Source of the DNA: JAGWNR01 sp964565685
Lineage (GTDB): Bacteria; Patescibacteriota; Minisyncoccia; Phycocordibacterales; PALSA-1337
NCBI GenBank assembly: GCA_964565685.1
Contig: CAZMFR010000002.1
Span: 1 to 64,000, forward strand
Length of the DNA: 64,000 nucleotides
Direction: 5' to 3'
In this document: positions 8,269 to 16,791 of the stretch, piece by piece
Numbering within the stretch: the first letter of the stretch is position 1
How the letters are laid out: every line of letters begins with the position of its first letter
The notes under the pieces: generated by a model
Seen by the model: only the letters and a program-made list of their open reading frames with translations
Database searches by the model: none
What the model was told of the DNA's origin: nothing
Translations under genes and position numbers: made by a program

Positions 8269-9630
8269 TTATAGTTTTTCAAGCCACTCTTTTTCTTGTC
8301 GGACTAGTAGCTCTGGAGCGCGCGATGGATCGGCCATGGCGGCTTTTGTGATGCGCTCCATACGCGGAGATTGCGAACCCTTGACCAAGATCGCATCGCC
8401 TACCCTCAACATGTCTTTGACTTTCGGAGCCGCTTCAGTCGAAGAATCAAAGGAGATAACCGACGATTCGCTCATGCCGGCATTAACGGCGCCTTCCATT
8501 ATGCCCTTTGCCCTTTGACCAACAGTGATCAACAGGTCGCCGCGCGCAGTATCGAGATATTTCGCAGCCAAAGCGCCGGCTTTTTTGTGCTCATCGACTG
8601 AATAGCGCCCGAGCTCCATCATATCGCCGAGTATGGCGATCTTTCTCTTTGCTCCATCGATCTCGCCCAGAACAGCCAGAGCCGCAGCCAGAGCAGTCGG
8701 CGAGGAATTGTATGAATCGTCTATGATAGTGGAATCGTTCGCTCCGTCTATGATGCTCATGCGTGCGCAAGATGGTTTGAAGTCCAAGGGTAGCCCTTGG
8801 ACAATCTTTACCAAGGGTAGCCCTTGGACGACACCGACTGCCACCGCCGCCAAAATAGGATAGACATGCTGTATGCCCAGAACGCCAGACAGAGAAACCG
8901 GCACGCTATTGCCGGCATATTCTAATTTGAAGGAGATTCCGCTAGGTTTTCTATAGCCGTTCTCATCCTTGTAAATTATAGCCGGTTGAGAGCCCTTGAC
9001 CGCGGCATCCGCAGTTATACCATACGTCATCACTTTTCTTCCCTCGAATTTCAAGTTCCTCATTTTTTCGTCATCGGCATATAGGATTATGGTGCCGCCT
9101 TCCTTTACCCCCTTTGCCAAAAAGAGCTTCTCTTTTCTCACCTCTTCCGGCGATTTGAAAAACTCGACATGCACGGGCACGTCTCCGATTTTCGTGATCA
9201 CAGCGATGTCAGGATGGAACCAATGCGTCAGTTTTCTGATATCGCCGGGATGATCGGCGCCGATTTCCAGGATGAGGATATCCGGATATTCGTTCTTTAA
9301 AAAAATAAGCTCGAGGCCGCGCATAGCATTGGACAGCCATCCGAGCGGATCTTTCCAAGCATTTCCAACGCCGAGAATGGTCAGCGGCAGGCCTATCTTG
9401 CTGTTAAAGCTCTTCTCGCTCTTGCGTATATATGGAACAGCGCTGCGATCGCTACCGGAATTGCTATCGAGACATTCTTTTGGATGTTTCAAAACGTCGA
9501 ATATCGCGTCTTTTGTGGAAGTCTTGCCGACGCTACCGGTGACAGCGATGATGACCGGCTTGTATTTTTTCAATACAAGGCGAGATTCGAGAGTCAAAAT
9601 GTATATTAAAGTTTTTTTAAAGAAGTTCAT
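8269..9630 (-). CDS. murF: UDP-N-acetylmuramoyl-tripeptide--D-alanyl-D-alanine ligase
   Basis: 453 residues. Adds D-Ala-D-Ala to the UDP-MurNAc tripeptide in the cytoplasm, the last soluble step of the peptidoglycan precursor. Mur ligase ATP site TGSVGKTSTK (~31-40), central-domain ILEIGADHPGDI, and C-terminal DDSYNSSP and LGDMMELG are all visible. It is the last gene of the leftward mraZ-rsmH-ftsL-ftsI-murF cluster. Between central and C-terminal domains (~260-280) lie two copies of a palindrome-encoded VQGLPL segment, absent from typical MurF and probably a small repeat insertion. Confidence 0.93.
   Translation of the reverse strand: MNFFKKTLIYILTLESRLVLKKYKPVIIAVTGSVGKTSTKDAIFDVLKHPKECLDSNSGSDRSAVPYIRKSEKSFNSKIGLPLTILGVGNAWKDPLGWLSNAMRGLELIFLKNEYPDILILEIGADHPGDIRKLTHWFHPDIAVITKIGDVPVHVEFFKSPEEVRKEKLFLAKGVKEGGTIILYADDEKMRNLKFEGRKVMTYGITADAAVKGSQPAIIYKDENGYRKPSGISFKLEYAGNSVPVSLSGVLGIQHVYPILAAVAVGVVQGLPLVKIVQGLPLDFKPSCARMSIIDGANDSTIIDDSYNSSPTALAAALAVLGEIDGAKRKIAILGDMMELGRYSVDEHKKAGALAAKYLDTARGDLLITVGQRAKGIMEGAVNAGMSESSVISFDSSTEAAPKVKDMLRVGDAILVKGSQSPRMERITKAAMADPSRAPELLVRQEKEWLEKL
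8783..8828. repeat. Two 19-bp palindromes inside murF
   Basis: TCCAAGGG-TAG-CCCTTGGA at 8783-8801, and the same sequence minus the first base at 8811-8828. The same palindrome recurs inside the gene at 53136-53468 (53276-53294). Translated they give the duplicated VQGLPL. Confidence 0.8.
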
Positions 9631-9742
9631 ATGTGTTTTTAAAGATTTTTAAAGTAAAGAATGCTCGCGCCGACTTTCTCCTCGCAGTTCCTGTCCACGT
9701 CTGTAAGCAGGCAGACGACAGGCATAGCGCTTTCGACTTCTT

Positions 9743-11461
9743 TTATCTGTCTGGCGGTATATCGTAATACCCTGTCAAGTAATCGACTATCTGAGCGAAT
9801 GGTTCGGCTAGGGTCTGCGAAGCATATTGGACGTTCTTTGGATAGACCTGGTAAAGGAAAATGAGAAAACGCGGGTCATGTGCCGGGAAAAATCCAAAAA
9901 AAGAATGCAGATACCTATCGGCATAATACCCCCCATTGACCGGATCCGCAATCTGGGCAGTGCCTGTTTTTGCCGCAACAGAATAGCCGGGCTTTGAGAT
10001 GTCAGGCGTGGACAGAGCCATGACTTGGTCGACGACGTTGACCAGCATATCAGTCACTATAGCGGCTGTGGTAGTCGAAAAAACGCGCGGGCCAGGCGGC
10101 GGGTCGATCGTTTTGTATCCGCCGATATCATAATCTATCTCGCTGGCTATGTGCGGCGTGATCAGATAACCGCCATTGGCAATGGCTGAGAGCGCACGAA
10201 CCATTTCGATCGGAGTGATCGCTATGCCCTGCCCAAAAGCGGCTGTGGCATAGTTGACATCGCGACCCGATTCTATGTTTTTTACCAGCCCAGTCTGTTC
10301 GCTCGGCTGATCAATGCCAGTAGTCGAGCCCAGACCATAGCTCAAAAAATATCTTTCCATAGTGGATGAGCCCATGGTTGAAGCGAGAAAAGCAGAGCCG
10401 ACGTTCAATGATTGGCTCAAGATCTGTTGCATCGGGATGACGCCGCGAGCTTTTAGATCATAGTTGCATATCTTCTTCTTATCGATGACGACGCATCCTG
10501 TGTCATCGTATGTCGTAGAAGCCGTGACCGCGCCTGTATCTATGGCCGCCGCCATCGTCATCGGCTTCATGATAGAGCCCAATTCATAGACGTTCTGCAC
10601 GAGCGGATTGGCAAAGACAGACGGATCGGAAACGTCATTGCGATCATTCGGATCATATGATGGCAAGGAATCCATGGCGTAGATGGCGCCAGTCTTCGGA
10701 TCGATGATGATGCCGCCGATCTGGTCTGACTGCCATTGTTTTTTCGTGGCGGCGAGAACTTGATCGAGATACGCCTCGACAGACGGCTCGATAGTTGTGA
10801 CCACATCGCCCTCGATGCTCTGCCCGTTCACAACAGTGCTCTTTATGTCAGAAAAGAGCTCGGCAAAGAAATTTACGTTGGCGTCGTCATCGTCTCTGGC
10901 CAGGGTCGAGTCGTAAAACTTTTCCAGACCGTATTGGCCGGTCAATTGCGAGCTGGTAGCATAGCCGACGATGCCGACCGTCTGCGCTCCGAGAGATGCC
11001 GTCGGATAATATCTCCATGCATCCTTGGCTACGATGACTCCGGCGATATCCAGCTCTGAGATCTTCTCTCCTATATCGGCATCGAGATCGCCGGATATCT
11101 CTTCGTACGGATCATCGCTTTTTGCCGCCGAAGCCATGAATTTTTGCTGATCTATGGGCGTGATGGCATTCAATTTTTTAAAGACCGAAGCCGGATCAGT
11201 GAGCTTTTCCGGATCGATAGCAAGAGAAAATCCGTCTTCGATCGTAGCCGCGGCCACGCGTATGCCGCTCTTTGTGGTGAAATATATCGTTCCGCGATCG
11301 AACAGGCCGCCTTGCGGACTTATGTATTGCTCGTTGGCTCGCTCTTTATAGTAGCTATTTTGAACTATCTGCAGCCAATACAGCCGACCTATGATAGCTA
11401 GGCCGGCAAGGAGCACAAAAGCCAGGACGATGCGTATGCGCGATTGTGCTTTAGATTGCAT
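9743..11461 (-). CDS. ftsI: Penicillin-binding protein 2/3-like transpeptidase
   Basis: 572 residues. A septal peptidoglycan DD-transpeptidase. N-terminal membrane anchor (~11-30), dimerisation domain, then the transpeptidase domain with SxxK (SIMK, ~295), SxN (SLN, ~345) and KTG (KTGTAQIA, ~495). Location between an ftsL-like gene and murF supports the division enzyme. The start overlaps the upstream gene by 11 bases, indicating coupled translation. The extracellular part has no PASTA domains. Confidence 0.92.
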   Translation of the reverse strand: MQSKAQSRIRIVLAFVLLAGLAIIGRLYWLQIVQNSYYKERANEQYISPQGGLFDRGTIYFTTKSGIRVAAATIEDGFSLAIDPEKLTDPASVFKKLNAITPIDQQKFMASAAKSDDPYEEISGDLDADIGEKISELDIAGVIVAKDAWRYYPTASLGAQTVGIVGYATSSQLTGQYGLEKFYDSTLARDDDDANVNFFAELFSDIKSTVVNGQSIEGDVVTTIEPSVEAYLDQVLAATKKQWQSDQIGGIIIDPKTGAIYAMDSLPSYDPNDRNDVSDPSVFANPLVQNVYELGSIMKPMTMAAAIDTGAVTASTTYDDTGCVVIDKKKICNYDLKARGVIPMQQILSQSLNVGSAFLASTMGSSTMERYFLSYGLGSTTGIDQPSEQTGLVKNIESGRDVNYATAAFGQGIAITPIEMVRALSAIANGGYLITPHIASEIDYDIGGYKTIDPPPGPRVFSTTTAAIVTDMLVNVVDQVMALSTPDISKPGYSVAAKTGTAQIADPVNGGYYADRYLHSFFGFFPAHDPRFLIFLYQVYPKNVQYASQTLAEPFAQIVDYLTGYYDIPPDR

Positions 11462-11795
11462 TGATAGACAGAGCCGGACCTGCGAGCGCCGGTGCTGTAA
11501 CAGGAACGGTTATAAAAGCTGAAACTGACGCCGGCTTGAATCCTTGGGCAATGGCTGAATCGATGGTCACTTTTTGGCTCAAGGAAACGTACTGGTTGGA
11601 CAGATCGCTGACGATCTGGTTTTGATGCGCCAATGTCGATTGCATGGCTTTCAAAGCCGCCGTATTAGATGCGCTCTTCTCCATAAAAAATCCATAGCAG
11701 ACGACGAAACAAACTGCCACAGCGCACAAACCTATGATGACGCGCTCGCGCACCTTTATTATGTATTCAAAATTGTTTATGAGTATTTCGGTCAT
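11451..11795 (-). CDS. ftsL: FtsL-like cell division protein
   Basis: 114 residues with one transmembrane helix (~20-40) followed by a heptad-like stretch (ALKAMQSTLAHQNQIVSDL) and an Ala/Pro-rich tail. FtsL proteins are poorly conserved in sequence; the call rests on topology and on position between rsmH and ftsI, where ftsL sits in most bacteria. It would act with the DivIC/FtsB-like protein (28599-28985) to activate the septal synthase. Confidence 0.7.
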   Translation of the reverse strand: MTEILINNFEYIIKVRERVIIGLCAVAVCFVVCYGFFMEKSASNTAALKAMQSTLAHQNQIVSDLSNQYVSLSQKVTIDSAIAQGFKPASVSAFITVPVTAPALAGPALSINAI

Positions 11796-11818
11796 GGTGT
11801 TTATGGATTTTATAAGTC

Positions 11819-12943
11819 TTAATTTTTTGTTTTCTCGATGATCCGCAATTTTGCGCTTCTCGATCGAGGGTTTTCGCTTGTCTCCTGCGGCGAAGCGGTG
11901 ATCGGTTTTTTTGTTAAAACGAATCCTTGTCTTTCTATCTTTCCTTCTTTCCCTTTTTCCTTCTTTCCTTTTTCTTTAAAAAATTCCTTCACTATCCTAT
12001 CTTCTAGACTATGGAATGAGATGACCGCTAGCATTCCCCCTTGCCCTAATGCATCCCAGCCCTTTGTCATTCCCTGTTTCAATGCGGCTAGCTCGTCATT
12101 GACTGCTATTCTCAGCGCTTGAAAGGTCCTGGTAGCCGGATGGATCTTGCCATGGCGATAAACGGCAGGAACGCTTGACTTTATGATCTCCGCGAGCTGG
12201 CTGGAACGTTCGATCCGATTTTCTCGGCGATGTAGAACGATAGATTTTGCGATCCTTCTGGCGTATCTCTCCTCGCCATAAGCAAAGATCACGTTTGCTA
12301 TGTCTTCTTCCTTCCAACTATTGACTATAGTCTCTGCAGTGAAAGGATAAGTAGATGGATCGCCGAAAGTCATGAGGAGTGGCTCGTCTTTTTGAAAGGA
12401 AAACCCACGACCTCTCTGCTCCAGCTCGTCCGATGAAAGCCCCAGGTCAAGCAGAATGCGATCGACTCTATCTATCCCATGCTTTGCCAGGACTTTGTCG
12501 AGATCGCGGAAATCCTCATTTTCAAGGATGATTTTTTCTGCTTTTCCTTTCAAGGTTTCCTGCGCTCGTTCGATAGCTTGTTGGTCTCGATCGAGGCCTA
12601 TTATGGTCAATCTGCCTTTCAATGCTTCGGCGATAGCGAGCGCGTGCCCAGCCCCTCCGAGCGTGCCATCGAGATAGATGAGCGAATGATCATCATGCAT
12701 TCCTGCAGATACATCTTTCGAGGGGGCTCCGCAGGCGACGGCCGATGATTTAAGCGAATTTTCAGCAGAAAATTTGCGTACCCCGAGGAAGATAGCATCT
12801 GCCGGAATGCTTTGATTTTCGGCTTGCAAAGCGAGTTCCGCAGGACTGGAGGATATTGCTGTATCTCGAGAAGCATTTAACAAACCATCGACTACTTCTT
12901 TTAAAAGAACCGCTTTATGGACGCTTTTTCGATCGGTTGGCAT
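11819..12943 (-). CDS. rsmH: 16S rRNA m4C1402 methyltransferase with a repeat-derived insert
   Basis: 374 residues against a usual ~310. RsmH methylates N4 of C1402 in 16S rRNA. Seen: N-terminal VLLKEVVDGL, SAM-binding LDGTLGGAGHA (~91-101), LLDLGLSSDE, RGFSF, and C-terminal ISFHSLEDRIVK. Residues ~23-87, between the first helix and the SAM loop, are an extra Ser/Ala-rich segment encoded by a 114-bp palindromic repeat (12697-12810) plus adjoining sequence. The insert is in frame. The gene begins 3 bases after mraZ. Confidence 0.93.
   Translation of the reverse strand: MPTDRKSVHKAVLLKEVVDGLLNASRDTAISSSPAELALQAENQSIPADAIFLGVRKFSAENSLKSSAVACGAPSKDVSAGMHDDHSLIYLDGTLGGAGHALAIAEALKGRLTIIGLDRDQQAIERAQETLKGKAEKIILENEDFRDLDKVLAKHGIDRVDRILLDLGLSSDELEQRGRGFSFQKDEPLLMTFGDPSTYPFTAETIVNSWKEEDIANVIFAYGEERYARRIAKSIVLHRRENRIERSSQLAEIIKSSVPAVYRHGKIHPATRTFQALRIAVNDELAALKQGMTKGWDALGQGGMLAVISFHSLEDRIVKEFFKEKGKKEKGKEGKIERQGFVLTKKPITASPQETSENPRSRSAKLRIIEKTKN
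12697..12810. repeat. 114-bp palindromic element inside rsmH
   Basis: The ends form an imperfect inverted repeat (GCATTCCTGCAGAT and ATCTGCCGGAATGC). The same element, also 114 bp, lies inverted in lepA at 33634-33747; shared segments include ATCTTTCGA, GGGGCTCCGCAG, AAAATTTGCGTACCCCGAG and the GGAATGC end. 114 is divisible by three, so both genes stay in frame. Confidence 0.8.
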
Positions 12944-12946
12944 GGA

Positions 12947-13387
12947 TTAGATCATGCCGACAGACGACAGCTTTTCCGCCACTGCTTCGGCGTTTTTCGC
13001 CGCATTGTCGCGATAGCCCTTCCAGAGATCTTCGTCCCAGATCTCGACTCGATCGCGCACGCCGATGAGGACGACTTTCGAACGGAACTTGCCCCATTCG
13101 CGCAGATGCTCTGAAAGGAGCATGCGACCGGCTCCGTCGATCGGAACTTCGGTCGCGCCGCCCAAGAGATATCTGTTCAACTGGCGCTTGTCGGCCGAGA
13201 GCATGGACGACTCGGATACAGACAGACTGCCGGACAGCTTTTCCCAGCTCTTTGTCGTGAACACAAAGAGACAGGAATCGAGTCCTGGCGTGACGACGAC
13301 CGTCTTGCCCATTTCCTTGCGAAATTTCGCCGGAAGCGAAAGACGGTTCTTGTCGTCGATGGTATGCCTGTATTCGCCGATCAGCAT
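12947..13387 (-). CDS. mraZ: Transcriptional regulator MraZ
   Basis: 146 residues, usual length. First gene of the division/wall cluster and its transcriptional regulator. Two SpoVT/AbrB-like repeats are visible: residues 1-50 with GEYRHTIDDKNRLSLPAKFR, and ~75-120 with TEVPIDGAGRMLLSEHLREW. MraZ binds repeated GTGG(G) boxes at its own promoter; such boxes are present upstream (13489-13526). The gene overlaps nothing and is 3 bases from rsmH. Confidence 0.95.
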   Translation of the reverse strand: MLIGEYRHTIDDKNRLSLPAKFRKEMGKTVVVTPGLDSCLFVFTTKSWEKLSGSLSVSESSMLSADKRQLNRYLLGGATEVPIDGAGRMLLSEHLREWGKFRSKVVLIGVRDRVEIWDEDLWKGYRDNAAKNAEAVAEKLSSVGMI

Positions 13388-13488
13388 GATAGATTTCAGC
13401 GGAAAAAAATGATCCAGAAAAAATCAAATCGCTCTGAAAGCATGGTCGATATTCCATAATTTCTTGCTTTTTATGATTTTTTTCATAT

Positions 13489-13542
13489 ACCACTTTATCC
13501 CACCTAATGGATATTTTAGTCCACCTACACGTCTATATGCAA
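13489..13542 (-). promoter_or_regulatory. mraZ promoter with MraZ-box operator
   Basis: On the minus strand: TTGCAT (13537-13542), 18-base spacer, TAAAAT (13513-13518). GTGG-type boxes occur three times, AGGTGGA, AGGTGGG and AAGTGGT, the last two spaced 10 bases apart (13489-13505). This matches the known MraZ operator form and implies autoregulation of the cluster. Confidence 0.7.
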
Positions 13543-13565
13543 GCATAAAGCGGTGGATAACTTGT

Positions 13566-13597
13566 GGATAAAAAATACCGAGCAATGCTCGGCATTT
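13566..13597 (-). terminator. Terminator of lysS
   Basis: Minus-strand stem GCCGAGCA/TGCTCGGT followed by ATTTTTTA, about 30 bases after the lysS stop. Confidence 0.75.
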
Positions 13598-13625
13598 TTA
13601 TTCCAAGTTCAGATCTTGGACAGGA

Positions 13626-15125
13626 TCATCTCGGTTTCATCAATGGGAACATCTGCGTCTCACGCAGGGTTTTGTTGGCTAATATTGCAAATAGGCGCTC
13701 GCCGTGACCCCAGCCGCATGCGGGAGGCATGCCATGCTCTAGCATCTCGACGAATTCATGATCTGACATCATGGCCTCATCGTCTCCAGAGCTCAAAAGC
13801 TTTTCCTGTTCCTTGAAGCGGTTGTCCTGGTCTATCGGATCGTTCAATTCGGAATATCCGCGGCCGACCTCACTGCCGGCGATGATCGGTTGGAACATCT
13901 GGACAGTTTGAGAAGGCCTGTCTTTCGCCGGCTTGTCATCTTCGGTCTTGACCAATTTTGCCAGAGGCGCGACCAATATAGGATGATTGACGACGAAAGC
14001 CGGTCCAGCGATGCTTTTTCGGCAGTGCTTCCATAGGGTATCGGTCAAGCGCTCCCGATTATCCCCTTCGTACTTGACCTTTAGATCGTCCAGTTTTTTC
14101 TTCATCTCCTTTTCGCTGGCTTTGTTTATGTCCACGCCAGTCTGGCTCTCTATCTCTTTGGAATAGTCGATCATTTTCCATTCGTCAGCAAGATCAAAAG
14201 TAAAATCGCGATAGGTGAATTTCGTCTTGCCAAAGCATTCCATAGCGATCTTCCTATACATATCTATGACCAGCTTCATGCCATCATGATAATCGGCATA
14301 AGACCAGTAAAATTCCATGTTCGTGAATTCCTGGGCGTGCTCCGGGCTCGATCCTTCGTTCCTATAGACCCGACCGATCTCAAAAGTCTTTGGAAAACCG
14401 GCGGCCATCAGGCGTTTTTGCCATAGTTCGCCGACGGAAATGCGCAAAAAGACATCGAGATTGTAATCATTGTGATGGGTCTTGAACGGAGCGGCTTCGG
14501 CGCCGCCGGTCGTGACCTCTAGCGTCGGCGTCTCTACTTCCAAAAAGCCGCGCTCCTTTAAAAACGCTCGCGTCACGTCCCAGAATTTTGCTTTCTTGTA
14601 AAACAGATCGCGCGTTTCCGGATTCATTATGAAATCGAGATAGCGCTTGCGAAAGATCTCGTCTTGATCGGTCAAGCCGTGCCATTTTTCAGGCAAGGGC
14701 AACAGGGCTTTCGCCGCCATCGTCCATTCGGATACCAAAATGCTCTGCTCGCCCCTCTGGGTAGTGAAGAAAGTCCCGGTGACAGATACTATATCGCCGA
14801 TATCTACCGCATCAGTGAACAATTTGAAAAGCTCCGGCTTCAAAGAGTCTTTTTTTATCACCCCTTGGAAGATCCCCTTGCCATCGTCGAGCACGATGAA
14901 GAGTATGGCTCCTTGACCGCGAATAGCCATGATGCGACCAGCCAACGAGACGGATTTTCCAGCATTCTTGCCATCCTTGCCCCCTTCATATTCGGCAAAA
15001 TTTTCTTTTGCGTCTTTTAGACAAAAATCTCGCGGCACCCGCGCCGGATACGGATCCATGCCGGCCTTTTTTAAAAGGTCGAGCTTTGCCAGGCGAGTTG
15101 ATTTGAGTTCATCGATAGAAGACAT
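13626..15125 (-). CDS. lysS: Lysyl-tRNA synthetase, class II
   Basis: 499 residues, normal length. Charges tRNA-Lys in the cytoplasm. N-terminal OB-fold anticodon-binding domain (~50-150) with GRIMAIRGQGAILFIVL; class II core with motif 2 VYRNEGSSPEHAQEFTNMEF (~257-276) and motif 3 region GWGHGERLFAIL near the C-terminus. It reads leftward and has its own terminator. greA lies upstream in the same direction, 61 bases away. Confidence 0.95.
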   Translation of the reverse strand: MSSIDELKSTRLAKLDLLKKAGMDPYPARVPRDFCLKDAKENFAEYEGGKDGKNAGKSVSLAGRIMAIRGQGAILFIVLDDGKGIFQGVIKKDSLKPELFKLFTDAVDIGDIVSVTGTFFTTQRGEQSILVSEWTMAAKALLPLPEKWHGLTDQDEIFRKRYLDFIMNPETRDLFYKKAKFWDVTRAFLKERGFLEVETPTLEVTTGGAEAAPFKTHHNDYNLDVFLRISVGELWQKRLMAAGFPKTFEIGRVYRNEGSSPEHAQEFTNMEFYWSYADYHDGMKLVIDMYRKIAMECFGKTKFTYRDFTFDLADEWKMIDYSKEIESQTGVDINKASEKEMKKKLDDLKVKYEGDNRERLTDTLWKHCRKSIAGPAFVVNHPILVAPLAKLVKTEDDKPAKDRPSQTVQMFQPIIAGSEVGRGYSELNDPIDQDNRFKEQEKLLSSGDDEAMMSDHEFVEMLEHGMPPACGWGHGERLFAILANKTLRETQMFPLMKPR

Positions 15126-15186
15126 TTTTATTAATATAGCACGAGTATGAGACCGATTCGGGATTATTATGCCCTATGCTATATGT

Positions 15187-15651
15187 TTATTTTATTTCCG
15201 TGATCTTGTATTCAGCCGTTCCTTTTGGCGTTTTCACCCGAACTGAATCGCCCGCCTTCTTGCCAATGAGTGCGGATCCGAGCGGCGACAGATTCGACAG
15301 CTTGCCAGCGGCAGAATCGGCCTCTTCGGAGCTGACGATGGAATAGGTGCGGCTCTCTTTTTCGCCTCGGCGCATGATGCTGACCGATGAGCCGATAGAT
15401 ACTGTGTCGCCGTGGGTGCCCTCTTCTACTATAGAGGCGTCCTTCATGATGCTCTCCAGATGGCGTATGCGATCCTCTACCTCGGCCTGCCGTTCGCGGG
15501 CCTCGTGATATTCCGCATTCTCTGAGAGGTCGCCGAGCTTTTTTGCGTACTCCAAATTTTCGGCCACTTCGCGTCGGCGATCGGTGCGCAAATACTCTAG
15601 CTCTTTTACGAGCGTGTCATATTTCTCTTTTGTAAGATATTGTTTTTCCAT
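15187..15651 (-). CDS. greA: Transcription elongation factor GreA
   Basis: 154 residues, usual length. Rescues backtracked RNA polymerase by stimulating transcript cleavage. N-terminal coiled coil (~1-75, with the acidic tip region SENAEYHEARERQAEVEDRI), C-terminal FKBP-like domain ending in SPLGSALIGKKAGDSV. The start ATG gives the canonical MEKQYLT beginning. Confidence 0.95.
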   Translation of the reverse strand: MEKQYLTKEKYDTLVKELEYLRTDRRREVAENLEYAKKLGDLSENAEYHEARERQAEVEDRIRHLESIMKDASIVEEGTHGDTVSIGSSVSIMRRGEKESRTYSIVSSEEADSAAGKLSNLSPLGSALIGKKAGDSVRVKTPKGTAEYKITEIK

Positions 15652-15778
15652 TGATATGGATGTTGTTCGAAAGCTTATAAAGTCGACGACGATACCCCTG
15701 ACTTTACGGCATTATTATATGATTTTTATGTTTAAAAGTAAAGGAAAACGTGTGCGCCGTCTGGGACGAAGTGGGAAC

Positions 15779-16189
15779 CTATTTTACCGGATTGATTTCA
15801 AAGGAATTGTGATCCCTCTCAAACTTGATTTTATGAAGATCAAAGAAACCGCTTTGACCAATAAGACCTGTCACTGACCTGCTATCAATAAAACCAACGG
15901 GTACTTTGACTTTGTTCAAGTCTTTAACCTGTATTTCAAGCTCAGTCATGAATATTTCTTTACTTCCGCCTTCTACACCTACCGTCATATCCTTTTCACA
16001 TTTATTAATATCTATTCCGATCGCTTTTGCATATTCAATGTTAAACAAACAATAATCAGCCCCTGAATCAACGAGAGCTATAGTTCCGATTGATTTTTTA
16101 GGACCACATAATTCAACATCAACAATAGGCCTCCTATAATGCGGCTTGTTTGGCACATTGTTCATCGACGTCAAATACCGATATTTCAT
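15779..16189 (-). CDS. Retropepsin-like aspartic protease
   Basis: 136 residues from MKYRYLTSM. The motif ALVDSGADYCLFN (~43-55) matches the active-site D-S/T-G-A of retroviral-type aspartyl proteases, and VTGLIGQSGFFD fits the later hydrophobic-Gly segment. Such small proteins need to dimerise to form an active site. ATG at 16189 overlaps the stop of the upstream gene by four bases, indicating translational coupling; the longer ORF to 16336 overlaps that gene and is less likely. Substrate unknown. Confidence 0.75.
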   Translation of the reverse strand: MKYRYLTSMNNVPNKPHYRRPIVDVELCGPKKSIGTIALVDSGADYCLFNIEYAKAIGIDINKCEKDMTVGVEGGSKEIFMTELEIQVKDLNKVKVPVGFIDSRSVTGLIGQSGFFDLHKIKFERDHNSFEINPVK

Positions 16190-16398
16190 TTTATAGAATG
16201 TGGCGAGTAGATTGTATCGAACGGGACTACTCGGAACATTTTTATTCCCTTTAAATCTTTTACCTTTTTCATTATGCTTTCCAAAGTATTTCCACTGGCA
16301 AATACCTTGCCATAGTCGTAGGAAACAGCCACCCATTTATCCTTGAATGACTTTAATAGTTTGTTGAAATTTATGCTTGTATTATCCATATTTTTCAT
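16186..16398 (-). CDS. DUF5678-like small protein
   Basis: 70 residues from MKNMDNTS (an in-frame GTG at 16419 would add seven). It has the KWVAVSYDYGKVFASGNTLESIM pattern typical of the DUF5678 group, read here in overlapping parts: KWVAVS, then KVFASG. The group is often found beside retropepsin-like proteases, as here, where the stop overlaps the protease start. The function is not established. Confidence 0.65.
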   Translation of the reverse strand: MKNMDNTSINFNKLLKSFKDKWVAVSYDYGKVFASGNTLESIMKKVKDLKGIKMFRVVPFDTIYSPHSIK

Positions 16399-16418
16399 GA
16401 TTACACGCTTATCATACA

Positions 16419-16737
16419 CTACTTTGGAGTTGGTTCAAAGGTGCGTTGAATAACTAATTTTGATTGAAGATAAAACCGTTTCTGCTCCGCATCTGTACTA
16501 TAGTATTTTCCATCAGACGACCGCATTTTCAGTTGTCCGATTTTTGCGGACAACTCACTTCCCTCTGCTTCAAGCTTTACTTTCAAGTCACTCCAATACT
16601 TTCTTGGTCTCTCGCTCTTGGTCAATGTTTCAATAATATCAACCACAGAAAAAAAACCACTTCTCCGACTTACCATCCCAATGTCGGCGGATTTGTTTAC
16701 CTTCAAAAATAGCTAGATGTTTTTCCTTCTCATTCAT
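16419..16737 (-). pseudogene. BRO-N/antirepressor-like protein with a homopolymer frameshift
   Basis: Reading from ATG 16737 gives MNEKEKHLAIFEGKQIRRHW and stops soon after a run of eight T (16649-16656). The next frame continues as FFSVVDIIETLTKSERPRKY. Joined with seven T the two make a BRO-N domain of about 105 residues, the DNA-binding part of phage and mobile-element antirepressors. The frameshift may be an assembly error, a true mutation or slippage. It heads the short operon with the DUF5678-like and protease genes. Confidence 0.7.
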
Positions 16738-16791
16738 GCCTTAATTTTCTCACGTGCACAGAAAAAGACAATATTGACTTGAAAAAACATT

